Shown: piece after piece, positions 18,036 through 26,196 of the stretch
Layout: each line of letters begins with the position of its first letter
Numbering within the stretch: the stretch's first letter is position 1
NCBI RefSeq assembly: GCF_000243275.1
Contig: NZ_CM001437.1
Coordinates: forward strand, 3,914,616-3,978,615
Direction: 5' to 3'
DNA from: Myroides odoratus DSM 2801
GTDB taxonomy: Bacteria; Bacteroidota; Bacteroidia; Flavobacteriales; Flavobacteriaceae
Length of the DNA stretch: 64,000 nucleotides
The notes under the pieces: generated by a model
Told to the model about the DNA's origin: nothing
Database searches by the model: none
What the model saw: the letters and a program-made list of their open reading frames with translations, nothing else
Program-made: the position numbers and the translations under genes

Positions 18036-18105
18036 GGCGTGGGTACTCACAATATCTGCATCAGAGGTACTGGTATACCGAGGAACAGACAAGTGAGCCC
18101 ACGCC
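18036..18105. ncRNA. rod-like 70-base hairpin of unknown role
   Basis: GGCGTGGG (18036-18043) pairs with CCCACGCC (18098-18105). After a two-base bulge CTCAC (18046-18050) pairs with GTGAG (18093-18097), and TCTG (18055-18058) with CAGA (18086-18089). GC-rich pairing of this quality is exceptional in such AT-rich surroundings, which argues for a functional RNA or a protein-binding hairpin. It is not a terminator of any visible gene; the T4 run on the plus strand comes only about 12 bases later. No known family is recognised. Confidence 0.4.
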
Positions 18106-18319
18106 TAGGTCGTGAGCTTTTAAACTTATCTTCTCGCTCCTTAAAATTACCAGTTTTCTGATACGAGATTCTAAGCAATAGCTTTAATTTCTTTTAATAG
18201 TCTAAATACAAAAATAGAATTTTTATAAAAGAGAATCAAATATAAGTAAAAATATATATACATCCTAATAGGGATGTGATTATGTTTTTTTTAATGAGGT
18301 ACTTGCTAATAAAAATAAT

Positions 18320-18748
18320 ATGGCAAAACTTGAACAGATTACTATTATTATTTCAGAGTTAGAGTTATTTTTAATTGATCGAATTCGTGAGTTAAGAGGT
18401 AGAGCTGTGCCATATATTTCGCAGGTTGATTTATCCATAAAGATGGAATACTCTGAAGGTTATATTGGAAAAGTAGAGAATTTTAAAACTAGTAGTAAAT
18501 ACAACTTGAGAAGTTTAAATCTAATAGCTAATAGCCTTGGACTTGAATCTTATACAGAATTATTGCCTACGACTATTTTAAAAAATGATTTATTGGAATT
18601 AACTATTGAGGTCAAAGGAAGTAATGATAGGGTAGATTTTGATGAAAATAACCAAGTAATTAAAAATTATAATATTGTTAAAAAACGTATTTTAACTAAA
18701 AAAGAGATAAAGGAATTTAATACTAGACGTAGTAAAAAATCTTCTTAA
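18320..18748 (+). CDS. XRE-like helix-turn-helix protein
   Basis: A 142-residue protein whose first 85 residues fit a Cro/C1-type HTH (LIDRIRELRGRAVPYISQVDLSIKMEYSEGYIGKVENFKTSSKYNLRSLNLIANSLGL). The rest is a charged tail ending in RRSKKSS, possibly a second DNA contact. It probably acts as a transcriptional regulator. It stands alone between the gene-free region and a small membrane protein on the other strand, so the target is unknown. Similar proteins are common in Bacteroidota mobile elements. Confidence 0.65.
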   Translation: MAKLEQITIIISELELFLIDRIRELRGRAVPYISQVDLSIKMEYSEGYIGKVENFKTSSKYNLRSLNLIANSLGLESYTELLPTTILKNDLLELTIEVKGSNDRVDFDENNQVIKNYNIVKKRILTKKEIKEFNTRRSKKSS

Positions 18749-18896
18749 AAAGAAAATATTAAAGGTTTAATATTTTGGGATTAAAGATAGTTAGGATTGA
18801 AAAAAACTAAAATCCTAGGTAAGTATGGTGCTAAGAATCTGTTTTTTTAAATAGTTATGTTTTTGTAGAAATAGTGTTTTTTTAATTAATCATTTT

Positions 18897-19187
18897 TCAG
18901 GTTGTCGAAGCTTCATTCCCCATCTCTATCCTTTGCTGTTTATCTTCAATCCTTTCTTTTTCTAAAGAATGAATATAAAATAAGAATAAACTAAAAAGAA
19001 TTAATACGTAAGCTAGCCATTTACCGATACGTTCTATAAAACGTATAAATAGAGAAGCTTCAAAGCTTGAAAAACCTTCTAAACCTGCTACATTGCGTCT
19101 GTAGAATTTTCTTCTATTAATCCAATATATAAGCCCAATTCCTGAGAGTAAGGATAAAATTGCGAGTATTAGTATAACAGTAGCCAT
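18897..19187 (-). CDS. small two-helix membrane protein
   Basis: 96 residues with two hydrophobic helices (about 3-24 and 57-73) joined by a conserved-looking RRKFYRRNVAGLEGFSSFEASLFIRFIERIGKW loop, and a charged C-terminal tail. Proteins with this RRKFYRRN signature are widespread in flavobacteria and often labelled molybdenum ABC transporter permease, which the size and lack of any transporter partner do not support. Function unknown. It sits at the left side of the ICE block with no operon partner. Confidence 0.65.
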   Translation of the reverse strand: MATVILILAILSLLSGIGLIYWINRRKFYRRNVAGLEGFSSFEASLFIRFIERIGKWLAYVLILFSLFLFYIHSLEKERIEDKQQRIEMGNEASTT

Positions 19188-19297
19188 ATGAATTTAATTT
19201 ATGTAAATCATTTGATAATGAGTTGATTGCTAATTTAAACAAATTTAGTTAAGCAACTACCTCTTTAAATTGAAGTGTATAAAATATAAGTATTACA

Positions 19298-19330
19298 AAA
19301 AAAGCACTGCTTGATAAAACAGTGCTTTTT
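19298..19330. terminator. terminator of the 43-codon gene
   Basis: AAAAAGCACTG (19299-19309) pairs with CAGTGCTTTTT (19320-19330) around a ten-base loop. The stem ends in A/T runs on both sides, so it can act in both directions. It lies 10 bases past the stop of the small minus-strand gene. Confidence 0.75.
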
Positions 19331-19339
19331 CAATTGCTT

Positions 19340-19471
19340 TTAATCACCTTTCTTATGTTTATGAGGCTTAAGAGAAGGTGTGTTTCCAGAAGTATCTTTA
19401 TTGTCTCTCTGACGTCTGTCAGGTTTACCTGTTGAAATAGCAATTCTTTTTGGTCCAGGTTTGATTCCCAT
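19340..19471 (-). CDS. 43-residue basic small protein
   Basis: A short gene, MGIKPGPKRIAISTGKPD... ending KPHKHKKGD, rich in Lys, Arg, Pro and His and without hydrophobic segments. The ATG, the biased amino acid content (protein-like rather than random AT sequence) and the strong terminator just after the stop support it as real. It could bind nucleic acid; that is only a guess from charge. I do not recognise a named family. Confidence 0.55.
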   Translation of the reverse strand: MGIKPGPKRIAISTGKPDRRQRDNKDTSGNTPSLKPHKHKKGD

Positions 19472-19657
19472 ATCGTAATAAGTTTAAAAAGAATTAATTA
19501 CCACTAATTTACCTAAAAAACAGCTATTTATAAATACTGTTTTGCTAATATTTATAGCAAAATAATTAGTTTTGATTTTAGACTTAATTGCTAATTAATA
19601 ATACACCCATTGGCAGAGCTTGGCAGATTTATTCTACCAAGCTTTGTTGTTTTGTAA

Positions 19658-19669
19658 TGTTAGCTAACA
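19658..19669. promoter_or_regulatory. TGTTAGCTAACA palindrome upstream of the topB operon
   Basis: A perfect 12-base palindrome with core TTAGCTAA, 31 bases before the excisionase-like HTH gene. Just upstream AGCTTGG/CCAAGCT (19617-19623 and 19637-19643) can form a hairpin. The same TTAGCTAA core occurs in ACTTAGCTAAGT at 35530-35541 before the parA-like gene, so one element-encoded protein may bind both. Confidence 0.45.
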
Positions 19670-19699
19670 AATTTAATTAACCCATTAAATTCTAACATT

Positions 19700-19996
19700 A
19701 TGAATATAGATCGCACAGAATTCCTTTTATGGATGGAGCGTATTATGACGCGCTTTGATCATTTATCAGAACATATCAAAGACCTGCCTATAAAAACTCA
19801 AACTATAGATGGAGAAGAGCTTTTAGACAGTCAAGATGTAATGGCACTTTTTAAAATAAGTCCACGTTCCTTACAACGTTACCGCTCAGATGGTAAACTT
19901 CCTTATTATACAATTAGTGGTAAACTATACTACAAACGCTCAGATGTCAATCAGTTTATCAGAGAATGTTTTAAACATCCTGTACGCAAGAAGTAA
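19700..19996 (+). CDS. excisionase-like helix-turn-helix protein
   Basis: 98 residues. The C-terminal half is a MerR-like HTH_17 domain: LLDSQDVMALFKISPRSLQRYRSDGKLPYYTISGKLYYKRSDVNQFI. Such proteins act as excision accessory factors or local regulators in Bacteroidota conjugative elements and commonly precede the DUF3945-topB pair, as here. The N-terminal part (IDRTEFLLWMERIMTRFDHLSEHIKDL) is probably helical and used for oligomer formation. Confidence 0.8.
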   Translation: MNIDRTEFLLWMERIMTRFDHLSEHIKDLPIKTQTIDGEELLDSQDVMALFKISPRSLQRYRSDGKLPYYTISGKLYYKRSDVNQFIRECFKHPVRKK

Positions 19997-20097
19997 ATAG
20001 CAACTAAAAGCCAAGAGTGACCTTTAAAACATACTATTTACTGACCAGGCTCTCTTGGCTTTAGTTTTAAGTTTTTAATCATTTAAAACTAGGTGTT

Positions 20098-21411
20098 ATG
20101 AGTACAGAAACCACACAAAGACAAGTAGAGCATGATGTGCTTCTTGTCAATGACAAAGCAAAAAACAAGATTCAAGTAGTAAAGGGACTGGATAAAGATG
20201 GAAAGCTTGAAACAGTGCCGGCTACTAAAAAGAATCAAAATCAATTTTTAAAAGTTGATCGTAACGGAGATTTCTTTTCCAACTTCTTTTCTAATTTTTT
20301 CAGCCAACTTAAAAACCCAACGCAGTTCACGTTCTTTAGAGTGCCGGAACTATTGACAATCAAGATGGCTAACCAAATGCAAAAGGAGCTTAAGCAATCA
20401 GGACCTACTCATGAACTGTTTTTAAAACATGAGATAACAGAGATAGGCAATGAGCCAAAGAAAGAAAACAAGGTAGCTGAACCCACAAAAGAAGAGGGAA
20501 AGCACAATTCCAACAAGTTTGATATTAAAGATATTGATTGGGATTCACTCTCAAGACTTGGCCTTTCAAAAGAGAAGCTTCAAGAAATGGATTTATTAGA
20601 ACCACTCTTACAAGGCTATAAAACCAAGGATTTAGTGGCTGTAAATCTTGATTTAGGCTCAGCGGTGTTTTCTTTGGATGCAAGACTCTCGCTACAAAAA
20701 AACGAAGAGGGCAAAGTGGTTATGGCTCTTGAAGGAGTAAAGAAATACCCTAATCTTAATGTACCATTTTACGGTCATGAATTTTCAAAAGAGGACAAGC
20801 ACAACCTTTTAAAAACAGGGAACATGGGCAGGGTAGTAGAGCTTGTTCATCCAACAACTAAAGAAATGATCCCTTCGGTTGTAAGCGTGGATAGACTAAC
20901 TAATAACCTTGTAGTTACAAGAGTTGAAAAGATGCAATTACCACAAGAGGTAAAAGGTATTGTTTTAAGTGAAGAACAGCTTCAAACTTTAAAAGAAGGA
21001 AAGCCACTACTTGTGGAAGGAATGACCTCGGCTAAAGGAAATCTATTTAATGCAGAGATTCAGTTTAACGCAGCTAAAGGACATATTGAATTTTTGTTTG
21101 ACAATACCAATAAGCAGAGTCAGAATAACTCGCAAAATCAATCTCAACTTTCAGATGATTTAAAAACCTTTAGAGGTAAAGAACTTACTAAAAAACAGCA
21201 AAGCGATTTACTGGAAGGTAAACCAATTTACATCAAAGATTTGATAGATAAACGAGGTAATCCTTATCAAGGGTATGTGACGTATAACAAAGAAACTAAG
21301 AAAGCTGACTTTTCTTTTCAAAATCCAAACAAAGAACAGCAGTCAAAAGCTCAATCGCAGTCAGAAAAACAAGCGGATGAGCCAAAGAAAAGCAAAGGAC
21401 GTAAAATGTAA
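20098..21411 (+). CDS. DUF3945/DUF4099-type ICE protein
   Basis: 437 residues. The central part (DIKDIDWDSLSRLGLSKEKLQEMDLLEPLLQGYKTKDLVAVNL) fits DUF4099. It is followed by two copies of a DUF3945-like unit: residues about 300-345 (LSEEQLQTLKEGKPLLVEGMTSAKGNLFNAEIQFNAAKGHIEF) and about 360-410 (LTKKQQSDLLEGKPIYIKDLIDKRGNPYQGYVTYNKETKKADFSF). The tail is a Gln/Lys-rich low-complexity stretch. A FFSNFFSNFFSQL repeat sits near residue 60. The family is always linked to topoisomerase genes of conjugative transposons; its biochemical role is unknown. The topB gene follows after 11 bases. Confidence 0.85.
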   Translation: MSTETTQRQVEHDVLLVNDKAKNKIQVVKGLDKDGKLETVPATKKNQNQFLKVDRNGDFFSNFFSNFFSQLKNPTQFTFFRVPELLTIKMANQMQKELKQSGPTHELFLKHEITEIGNEPKKENKVAEPTKEEGKHNSNKFDIKDIDWDSLSRLGLSKEKLQEMDLLEPLLQGYKTKDLVAVNLDLGSAVFSLDARLSLQKNEEGKVVMALEGVKKYPNLNVPFYGHEFSKEDKHNLLKTGNMGRVVELVHPTTKEMIPSVVSVDRLTNNLVVTRVEKMQLPQEVKGIVLSEEQLQTLKEGKPLLVEGMTSAKGNLFNAEIQFNAAKGHIEFLFDNTNKQSQNNSQNQSQLSDDLKTFRGKELTKKQQSDLLEGKPIYIKDLIDKRGNPYQGYVTYNKETKKADFSFQNPNKEQQSKAQSQSEKQADEPKKSKGRKM

Positions 21412-21422
21412 AGCTAAAGACT

Positions 21423-23486
21423 ATGATTGTAATTCTTGCAGAAAAACCAAGTGTGGCTAGGGAGATAGCTATGCTTGTTGGAGCCAAAACAAAAAAAGAT
21501 GGCTTTATCGAAGGAAATGGATACTGTGTTACTTGGGCAATTGGTCATTTAGTTTCTTTGGCTATGCCAGAGGATTATGGATTTCAGGGCTTTAAAAGAG
21601 AAGCTTTACCAATCTTACCAAGGTCTTATTTGTTACTTCCAAGAAAGGTCAAAAAAGCAAACAAATACACTTCTGATCCAGGAGCTTTAAAACAGCTTAA
21701 AATTATTGATAAACTCTTTAAAGCATGCTCTGAGATTATTGTAGCCACTGATGCAGGTAGGGAAGGAGAACTTATCGCAAGATATATTTTTCAATACCTA
21801 AACTGTACTAAACCTTTTAAAAGACTTTGGATTAGTTCACTAACTGAAAAAGCTATTAAAGAAGGCTTACAAAATCTTAGAGAAGGAAGCGAATTCGATG
21901 GACTTTTTAGAGCAGGCCACAGTAGAAGTAGAGCAGATTGGCTTGTTGGTATAAACGCTTCTCAAGCACTTACTGTTTCAATGAATGATTCGGTGTATTC
22001 TCTCGGTAGAGTACAAACACCAACCCTCAGTCTTATCTGTAAACGGTATTTAGAGAATACTTCTTTTAAGAAGCAACTGTACTATCAAATAGAACTTATT
22101 CATCAAAAAGACGGTATACTATTTAAATCGCTCTCAACTGATAAATGGGAAGATAAACAAAAAGCAGAACAAGCTTTAAAACTCATTGACAAACAAAGTG
22201 AGGTTAAAATACAAAAAGTAGAAACCAAAACAATAAGAGAAGAGTCCCCACTACTTTTTGATTTAACCTCACTTCAAAAAAGAGCCAATGAACTCTTTGG
22301 ATTCTCAGCAGATGAGACTCTCAGCATTGCTCAGAGCCTGTATGAAAAGAAGTTTATCACCTATCCAAGAACATCGAGTAAGTATATTCCAGAGGATTTA
22401 TGGGCTGAGGTTCCTAATTTATTGAAAGTACTTTCAGATGATAGTAGATATAGTAACCTGCTTCTAAAACTAAAGATGGCAAGGCTTAATAAGAAGATAG
22501 TAAATGATGTAAAGGTTACGGATCATCATGGACTATTAACTACAGATAGACTTCCTTCAGCGATTAACGCTAAAGAAGAAAGCATTTATCATTTGATTGC
22601 TCAACGCGTATGGGAAACAGTATTTGAACCTTGTGTAAAAAAGCAAACAGAGGTAACCTTAAATGTTTTGGATTATGAGTTTAGTTTTAAGTCTTCTTCA
22701 ATAATAGAACTTGGATGGAGAGAGGTAAGAAAAGAACTTTCTACTACTGATGAGGTAGTAATAGATTTACCTGATTTACAACAAGGCGAGAATCTAAAAA
22801 TTAAAGAATCAATTGCTCTTGAAAAATCAACAAGACCAAAAGCTTTATATACAGAGAGTTCACTTTTATCAGCTATGGAAAACGCTTCTAAAGAGGTAGA
22901 AGATAAATCACTTCAGAGCGTTATTAAAGATGTTGGAATTGGAACAGCAGCTACAAGGGCTTCTATTATCGAAACGCTTTTAAAAAGAGACTACATCACA
23001 AGAAAAGCAAAGTCGCTTGTTCCAACTGAGAAAGGACTCAAAGTGTATGAAATAGTAAAGGATAAACTTATCTCCGATGTACTATTAACTGCTAAGTGGG
23101 AATCTGCTTTTAAAGACATAGAAGAGAATAAAACCGATATGGAAGATTTCCATAGGCAAATTGAAGATTATACTACGGAGATAACAGTAGAGCTTTTAGC
23201 TACTAAACCAATCACTGAAACAGATCATCTATCTTGTCCTAAGTGTAAAGGGCATACACTTCAACTAAGAGAAAAGGTAGTGAAATGTTTGGATACTGAT
23301 TGTAGTTGGGTGTTGTTTAGGGAGGTATGTGGAGTAAAACTAACTATTGATGATATCACTGACCTAATACAACAAGGTAAAACCAAAATCCTAAAAGGAT
23401 TGACAAGTAAAGCAGGGAAGAAGTTCGATGCTTACCTTATCTTAAAAGAAGATTGTACTACTGGATTTGAATTTAAAAACAAGTAA
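21423..23486 (+). CDS. topB: DNA topoisomerase III
   Basis: A type IA topoisomerase of 687 residues, relaxing or decatenating DNA through a covalent 5'-phosphotyrosine. The TOPRIM domain begins VILAEKPSVAREIA and contains ATDAGREGELIAR. The catalytic tyrosine lies in KKFITYPRTSSKYI at about residue 313. A C-terminal four-cysteine zinc element follows (SCPKCKGHTLQLREKVVKCLDTDC), then one DUF3945-like unit (IQQGKTKILKGLTSKAGKKFDAYLILKED) that resembles the repeats of the upstream gene. The gene belongs to the ICE block, where it probably assists replication or processing of the transferred DNA. Confidence 0.95.
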   Translation: MIVILAEKPSVAREIAMLVGAKTKKDGFIEGNGYCVTWAIGHLVSLAMPEDYGFQGFKREALPILPRSYLLLPRKVKKANKYTSDPGALKQLKIIDKLFKACSEIIVATDAGREGELIARYIFQYLNCTKPFKRLWISSLTEKAIKEGLQNLREGSEFDGLFRAGHSRSRADWLVGINASQALTVSMNDSVYSLGRVQTPTLSLICKRYLENTSFKKQLYYQIELIHQKDGILFKSLSTDKWEDKQKAEQALKLIDKQSEVKIQKVETKTIREESPLLFDLTSLQKRANELFGFSADETLSIAQSLYEKKFITYPRTSSKYIPEDLWAEVPNLLKVLSDDSRYSNLLLKLKMARLNKKIVNDVKVTDHHGLLTTDRLPSAINAKEESIYHLIAQRVWETVFEPCVKKQTEVTLNVLDYEFSFKSSSIIELGWREVRKELSTTDEVVIDLPDLQQGENLKIKESIALEKSTRPKALYTESSLLSAMENASKEVEDKSLQSVIKDVGIGTAATRASIIETLLKRDYITRKAKSLVPTEKGLKVYEIVKDKLISDVLLTAKWESAFKDIEENKTDMEDFHRQIEDYTTEITVELLATKPITETDHLSCPKCKGHTLQLREKVVKCLDTDCSWVLFREVCGVKLTIDDITDLIQQGKTKILKGLTSKAGKKFDAYLILKEDCTTGFEFKNK

Positions 23487-23498
23487 CTAAAATTAAAT

Positions 23499-23542
23499 AA
23501 ATCAAAAGGAGTTATCTAAAACTAGGTAACTCCTTTTGATTT
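23499..23542. terminator. strong bidirectional terminator after topB
   Basis: A 16-base stem, AAATCAAAAGGAGTTA (23499-23514) with its complement at 23527-23542, around a 12-base loop. It separates topB from the convergent small lipoprotein gene. Confidence 0.85.
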
Positions 23543-23549
23543 ATATCTA

Positions 23550-23741
23550 TTAGTGTTTATGCTTTTTAGCATGTTTTTTCTGTTGTCCAGGAGCATAAGG
23601 CTTAGCTGACTTTGATCCTGTTACTTTTTTCATTTGTCCAGGAGGAACGTCATTGTTTCCATGTGATTTTACGTGTACAGAACAAGAAGCTAAAAGTAAA
23701 GTCGTTAAGGCTAAAACACCTAATTGTTTAATTCTTTTCAT
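23550..23741 (-). CDS. small lipoprotein with lysine-rich tail
   Basis: 63 residues from the ATG giving MKRIKQLGVLALTTLLLASC; the longer in-frame start adds a non-signal-like stretch, so I prefer this one. The LLASC lipobox marks a lipoprotein. The mature part has the VPPGQMKKVTGSKSAKPYAPGQQKK pattern common in small Bacteroidota proteins that are sometimes labelled quinol oxidase subunit 4, which nothing here supports. Function unknown. It stands alone between two terminators. Confidence 0.7.
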   Translation of the reverse strand: MKRIKQLGVLALTTLLLASCSVHVKSHGNNDVPPGQMKKVTGSKSAKPYAPGQQKKHAKKHKH

Positions 23742-23871
23742 ATTTTTTGTATTACTGCTTAGTGAGATAAGAAGCACAGACTTAGCTATACTTACTTTAC
23801 TTGGCTAAGTAATGAAGAAACAAAGGTAAATAAATTTTAAACCTATCCGTTTAAAACTACTAAAGTAAAAC

Positions 23872-23900
23872 AAGAAGTTATCTATATCAGATAACTTCTT
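23872..23900. terminator. terminator after ardA
   Basis: AAGAAGTTATCT (23872-23883) pairs with AGATAACTTCTT (23889-23900) around a five-base loop, about 30 bases beyond the ardA stop on the minus strand. Confidence 0.8.
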
Positions 23901-23927
23901 ATTATGTAAACTAATTGAAATAATCAA

Positions 23928-24455
23928 TTAACTATTTCTAAATACATGACCATTTTCATAAGTATAATCACCTATGAAAAGGTCTCTAGCAAAGCTTTCA
24001 TAATCAAAGTATGATTTTACAAAATCAGACAAATCGTAACATTCATCAATGATTTGATAAGCGAAATCTTCTTCACTGTTATAATATCCTTGATAATCAT
24101 CTTCAAATGATTCAAATAACGAGTCTATATCATCAGATTCAATATCGTGATTACCTATACTTATCCAAGCTGCAAAAGCTTCTAAAGTTTTATAATCTAA
24201 ATCGGATATTTTTTCAATGATTGAAAAGGTATTTTCTGAAAGGCTACTTTCTGAGATTAACTCAGAAGGAATATTTTCCCAATCTTGAAACATAAACTCT
24301 GGATCTATTTCATCACAATGTAGTTCTGTACAGAATTCATAAAATTCTTCTATAGAGCTAAAGTTACTTAACTCAATCCATTCTCCTTTAATTGAACCAT
24401 TGTTATATTTAGCATAAGTACCAACATAAACTTTTGAGTGTATTAAATTTTCCAT
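23928..24455 (-). CDS. ardA: ArdA-type antirestriction protein
   Basis: 175 residues, extremely acidic, matching the ArdA family: VYVGTYAKYNNGSIKGEWIELSNFSS at the start, EFMFQDWENIP and a central AAWISIG. The end is an acidic DYQGYYNSEEDFAYQIIDECY...YFDYESFARDLFIGDYTY segment. ArdA proteins mimic bent DNA and inhibit type I restriction enzymes, helping incoming conjugative DNA survive in a new host. It is on the minus strand of the ICE block with its own terminator. Note that the same element also carries a complete type I system; whether this ArdA spares it is unknown. Confidence 0.88.
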   Translation of the reverse strand: MENLIHSKVYVGTYAKYNNGSIKGEWIELSNFSSIEEFYEFCTELHCDEIDPEFMFQDWENIPSELISESSLSENTFSIIEKISDLDYKTLEAFAAWISIGNHDIESDDIDSLFESFEDDYQGYYNSEEDFAYQIIDECYDLSDFVKSYFDYESFARDLFIGDYTYENGHVFRNS

Positions 24456-24849
24456 GATAAATAGTATTATGACCTTAGGGTCTGGTTAATTTCATGGCAC
24501 GTATGTTTTGGTTTTCAGCTACGAGCATGTTTTACAAGATAAATACGCTCATAGAATGAGGAAGATTTATTGCGGTAATCCATAGGACTTGAACTTGTAA
24601 GAGATAAAAAGCTAAAAAACTTTGCCTATTGAAATACCAGATCCTAAGTCTATAGAATTGTTAGGAAAAAGGGGGGATACTTTAATATTTGTGTATATAT
24701 TAGTTCCCGGTAGATAGTATAGGAAAATGATATTAAGATGTTTTAGTCAACTAAGATGTCATTTTGAGTTGATTTAGTGGCTTTTCAAGAATTGTGAAAA
24801 TCTAATTTAGAAAGATATTTATATTTTTGTTTTCATAACTAATTTAGAA
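24456..24849. promoter_or_regulatory. intergenic region with promoter-like element for the acetyltransferase gene
   Basis: No gene is seen in these 394 bases. TATTTTTG at 24822-24829 fits the -7 consensus TAnnTTTG and lies 20 bases before the chloramphenicol acetyltransferase ATG. The only upstream TTG (24792-24794) is 27 bases away, longer than usual. The rest shows no clear structure. Confidence 0.4.
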
Positions 24850-25494
24850 ATGAACTATAAAAAATTTGATGTAGAGTCTTGGAATAGAAAAGAGCATTTT
24901 TATCACTTTAAAAACCAATTGAGATGTGGGTTTAGTTTAACCACTAAAATAGATATAAGTAAGGTGATACTCTTTATAAGAGAACATGAGTACAAGTTCT
25001 ACCCTACGATTATTTACTTAATAACTAAAGCGGTTAATAAGCATTCTGAGTTTAAATTTGCCATGAAGGATGGAGAGTTAATACAGTGGGATACTGTTAA
25101 CCCAGCTTATACTATTATGCATCCTGAAACAGAGACATTCTCAGAATTATGTTCTGTGTATAAAGGAGATTTTAAAACCTTTTTAGAAGAGTATGATCGA
25201 GTATATGAGAAATATAAAGGAGATTACTCAATGTCACCACAAAGAGAAATAGAGAATATATTTAATATTTCTATGATTCCTTGGGTGAGTTTTGATGGAT
25301 TTAATTTAAATGTACCTGGTTTTGGTGATTATTTTGCTCCAATTTTTACATTGGGTAAGTATATTAAAAACAATGAAGAAATATTGATGCCTATATCAAT
25401 ACAAGTACATCATGCGACATGCGATGGACTTCATGTCGCTAAATTACTACATAGCTTACAAGAGCTATGTGATAATATAGAAGAGCTGAAATAA
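24850..25494 (+). CDS. type A chloramphenicol O-acetyltransferase
   Basis: 214 residues, the usual length for the trimeric CAT family that acetylates the 3-hydroxyl of chloramphenicol. The start (FDVESWNRKEHFYHFKNQLRCGFSLTTKIDIS) is characteristic. The catalytic histidine lies in the HHxxxDG motif (VHHATCDGLH) near residue 187. The middle PWVSFDGFNLN segment is also conserved in the family. It is a single-gene cargo of the ICE with its own upstream promoter-like element. Resistance is expected from family membership, but the level and substrate cannot be read from sequence. Confidence 0.9.
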   Translation: MNYKKFDVESWNRKEHFYHFKNQLRCGFSLTTKIDISKVILFIREHEYKFYPTIIYLITKAVNKHSEFKFAMKDGELIQWDTVNPAYTIMHPETETFSELCSVYKGDFKTFLEEYDRVYEKYKGDYSMSPQREIENIFNISMIPWVSFDGFNLNVPGFGDYFAPIFTLGKYIKNNEEILMPISIQVHHATCDGLHVAKLLHSLQELCDNIEELK

Positions 25495-25519
25495 GATTTA
25501 TTGACTATATAATAAAAAT

Positions 25520-25539
25520 AAGGCGTCATAAGACGCCTT
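25520..25539 (-). terminator. terminator overlapping the radC-like gene end
   Basis: AAGGCGTC (25520-25527) pairs with GACGCCTT (25532-25539) around four bases. The stem overlaps the last codons and stop of the minus-strand radC-like gene and is followed, on that strand, by a T-rich run. Confidence 0.65.
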
Positions 25540-25996
25540 CATCTGCAAAAGAGTAGTAACTCTCAGGTGTTATTATTAAATGATCTAAAAGAGCAATATC
25601 AAGAATATTGCTGGCTTGTTTAATCTTTTGTGTGATTTGTCTATCCGCATCACTTGGTTGTAATTTCCCAGAAGGATGATTATGTACTAGAATCATAGCT
25701 GTACTTTTAGATTTTAGTAAAGCTGCAAATATCAATCTAAGATCTACTACTGTTCCAGTAATACCACCTGATGATATCTCAAGTACACCAAGCACTCTAT
25801 TATTGTTTGAAAGCATAAGTACTTTGAACTGTTCTAATAGTTCAATTTTATTCTCATCCCATGCTTTTAAAGCTATTTCAAAAGCAGAATAAGAAGATTC
25901 AATTCTTGGTCTTTGTGATGCTTTAACTTTAGACTTGTAGATTAATTCTATCTCTGATGCCACTAACCAATTGCTGTTTAAAACTGTAGATTCCAT
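25526..25996 (-). CDS. RadC-like JAB-domain protein
   Basis: 156 residues with the JAMM metalloprotease-like motif HNHPSGKLQPSDAD near residues 124-137 and an upstream glutamate in LGVLEIS. These are the features of the RadC C-terminal (JAB) domain. It lacks the N-terminal HhH part of chromosomal RadC, as is usual for the copies carried by plasmids and conjugative elements. Despite the name, a role in repair is not established. It is next to the coupling-protein gene but separated by a 200-base region with inverted repeats. Confidence 0.88.
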   Translation of the reverse strand: MESTVLNSNWLVASEIELIYKSKVKASQRPRIESSYSAFEIALKAWDENKIELLEQFKVLMLSNNNRVLGVLEISSGGITGTVVDLRLIFAALLKSKSTAMILVHNHPSGKLQPSDADRQITQKIKQASNILDIALLDHLIITPESYYSFADEGVL

Positions 25997-26032
25997 AATA
26001 TTATATTTTTAAATTAATTATGGAACAGCTAC

Positions 26033-26138
26033 AGGTAATGCTTAAGCAAGCTCAAAAAGCAACGCAATAAAGTGAAGACAAGGTCAAGCATTTATGGGGG
26101 AATTTTTTGAAAGCGAACCGCGGAGCATTACCTTGCTT
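26033..26138. repeat. spaced inverted repeats between radC-like and coupling-protein genes
   Basis: AGGTAATGCT (26033-26042) has its exact complement AGCATTACCT at 26124-26133, and AAGCAAG (26044-26050) has its complement CTTGCTT at 26132-26138. The 80 bases between them include a GC-rich GCGAACCGCGGAGC stretch. The arrangement could be a folded RNA or a DNA-processing site. Nothing else supports a specific role. Confidence 0.4.
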
Positions 26139-26196
26139 AGTGAGAGAATTGATAAAAAATAAAACCACTAATAGCTTAAAGAACTAAAATATAAGA

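Larger units (their letters stand above)
17143..18319. other. 1.2 kb gene-free region with folded segments
   Basis: No open frame here looks like a gene. A 60-codon minus-strand frame at 17910-18092 overlaps a perfect hairpin and has no family-like features. The region holds two strongly folded segments, listed separately, separated by about 570 bases of AT-rich sequence with no pattern I recognise. It lies between the susC operon and the first genes of the ICE-like block, so it could include the left junction of the element, but no copy of the tRNA-Pro 3' end is present. Confidence 0.6.

Noticed and set aside
17910..18092. 60-codon minus-strand frame
   Set aside because: It overlaps the GC-rich hairpin, has no start context or family pattern, and sits in a gene-free region.
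18897..19187. Molybdenum ABC transporter permease label for the two-helix membrane protein
   Set aside because: 96 residues with two helices and no ATPase or binding-protein partner; the label does not fit.
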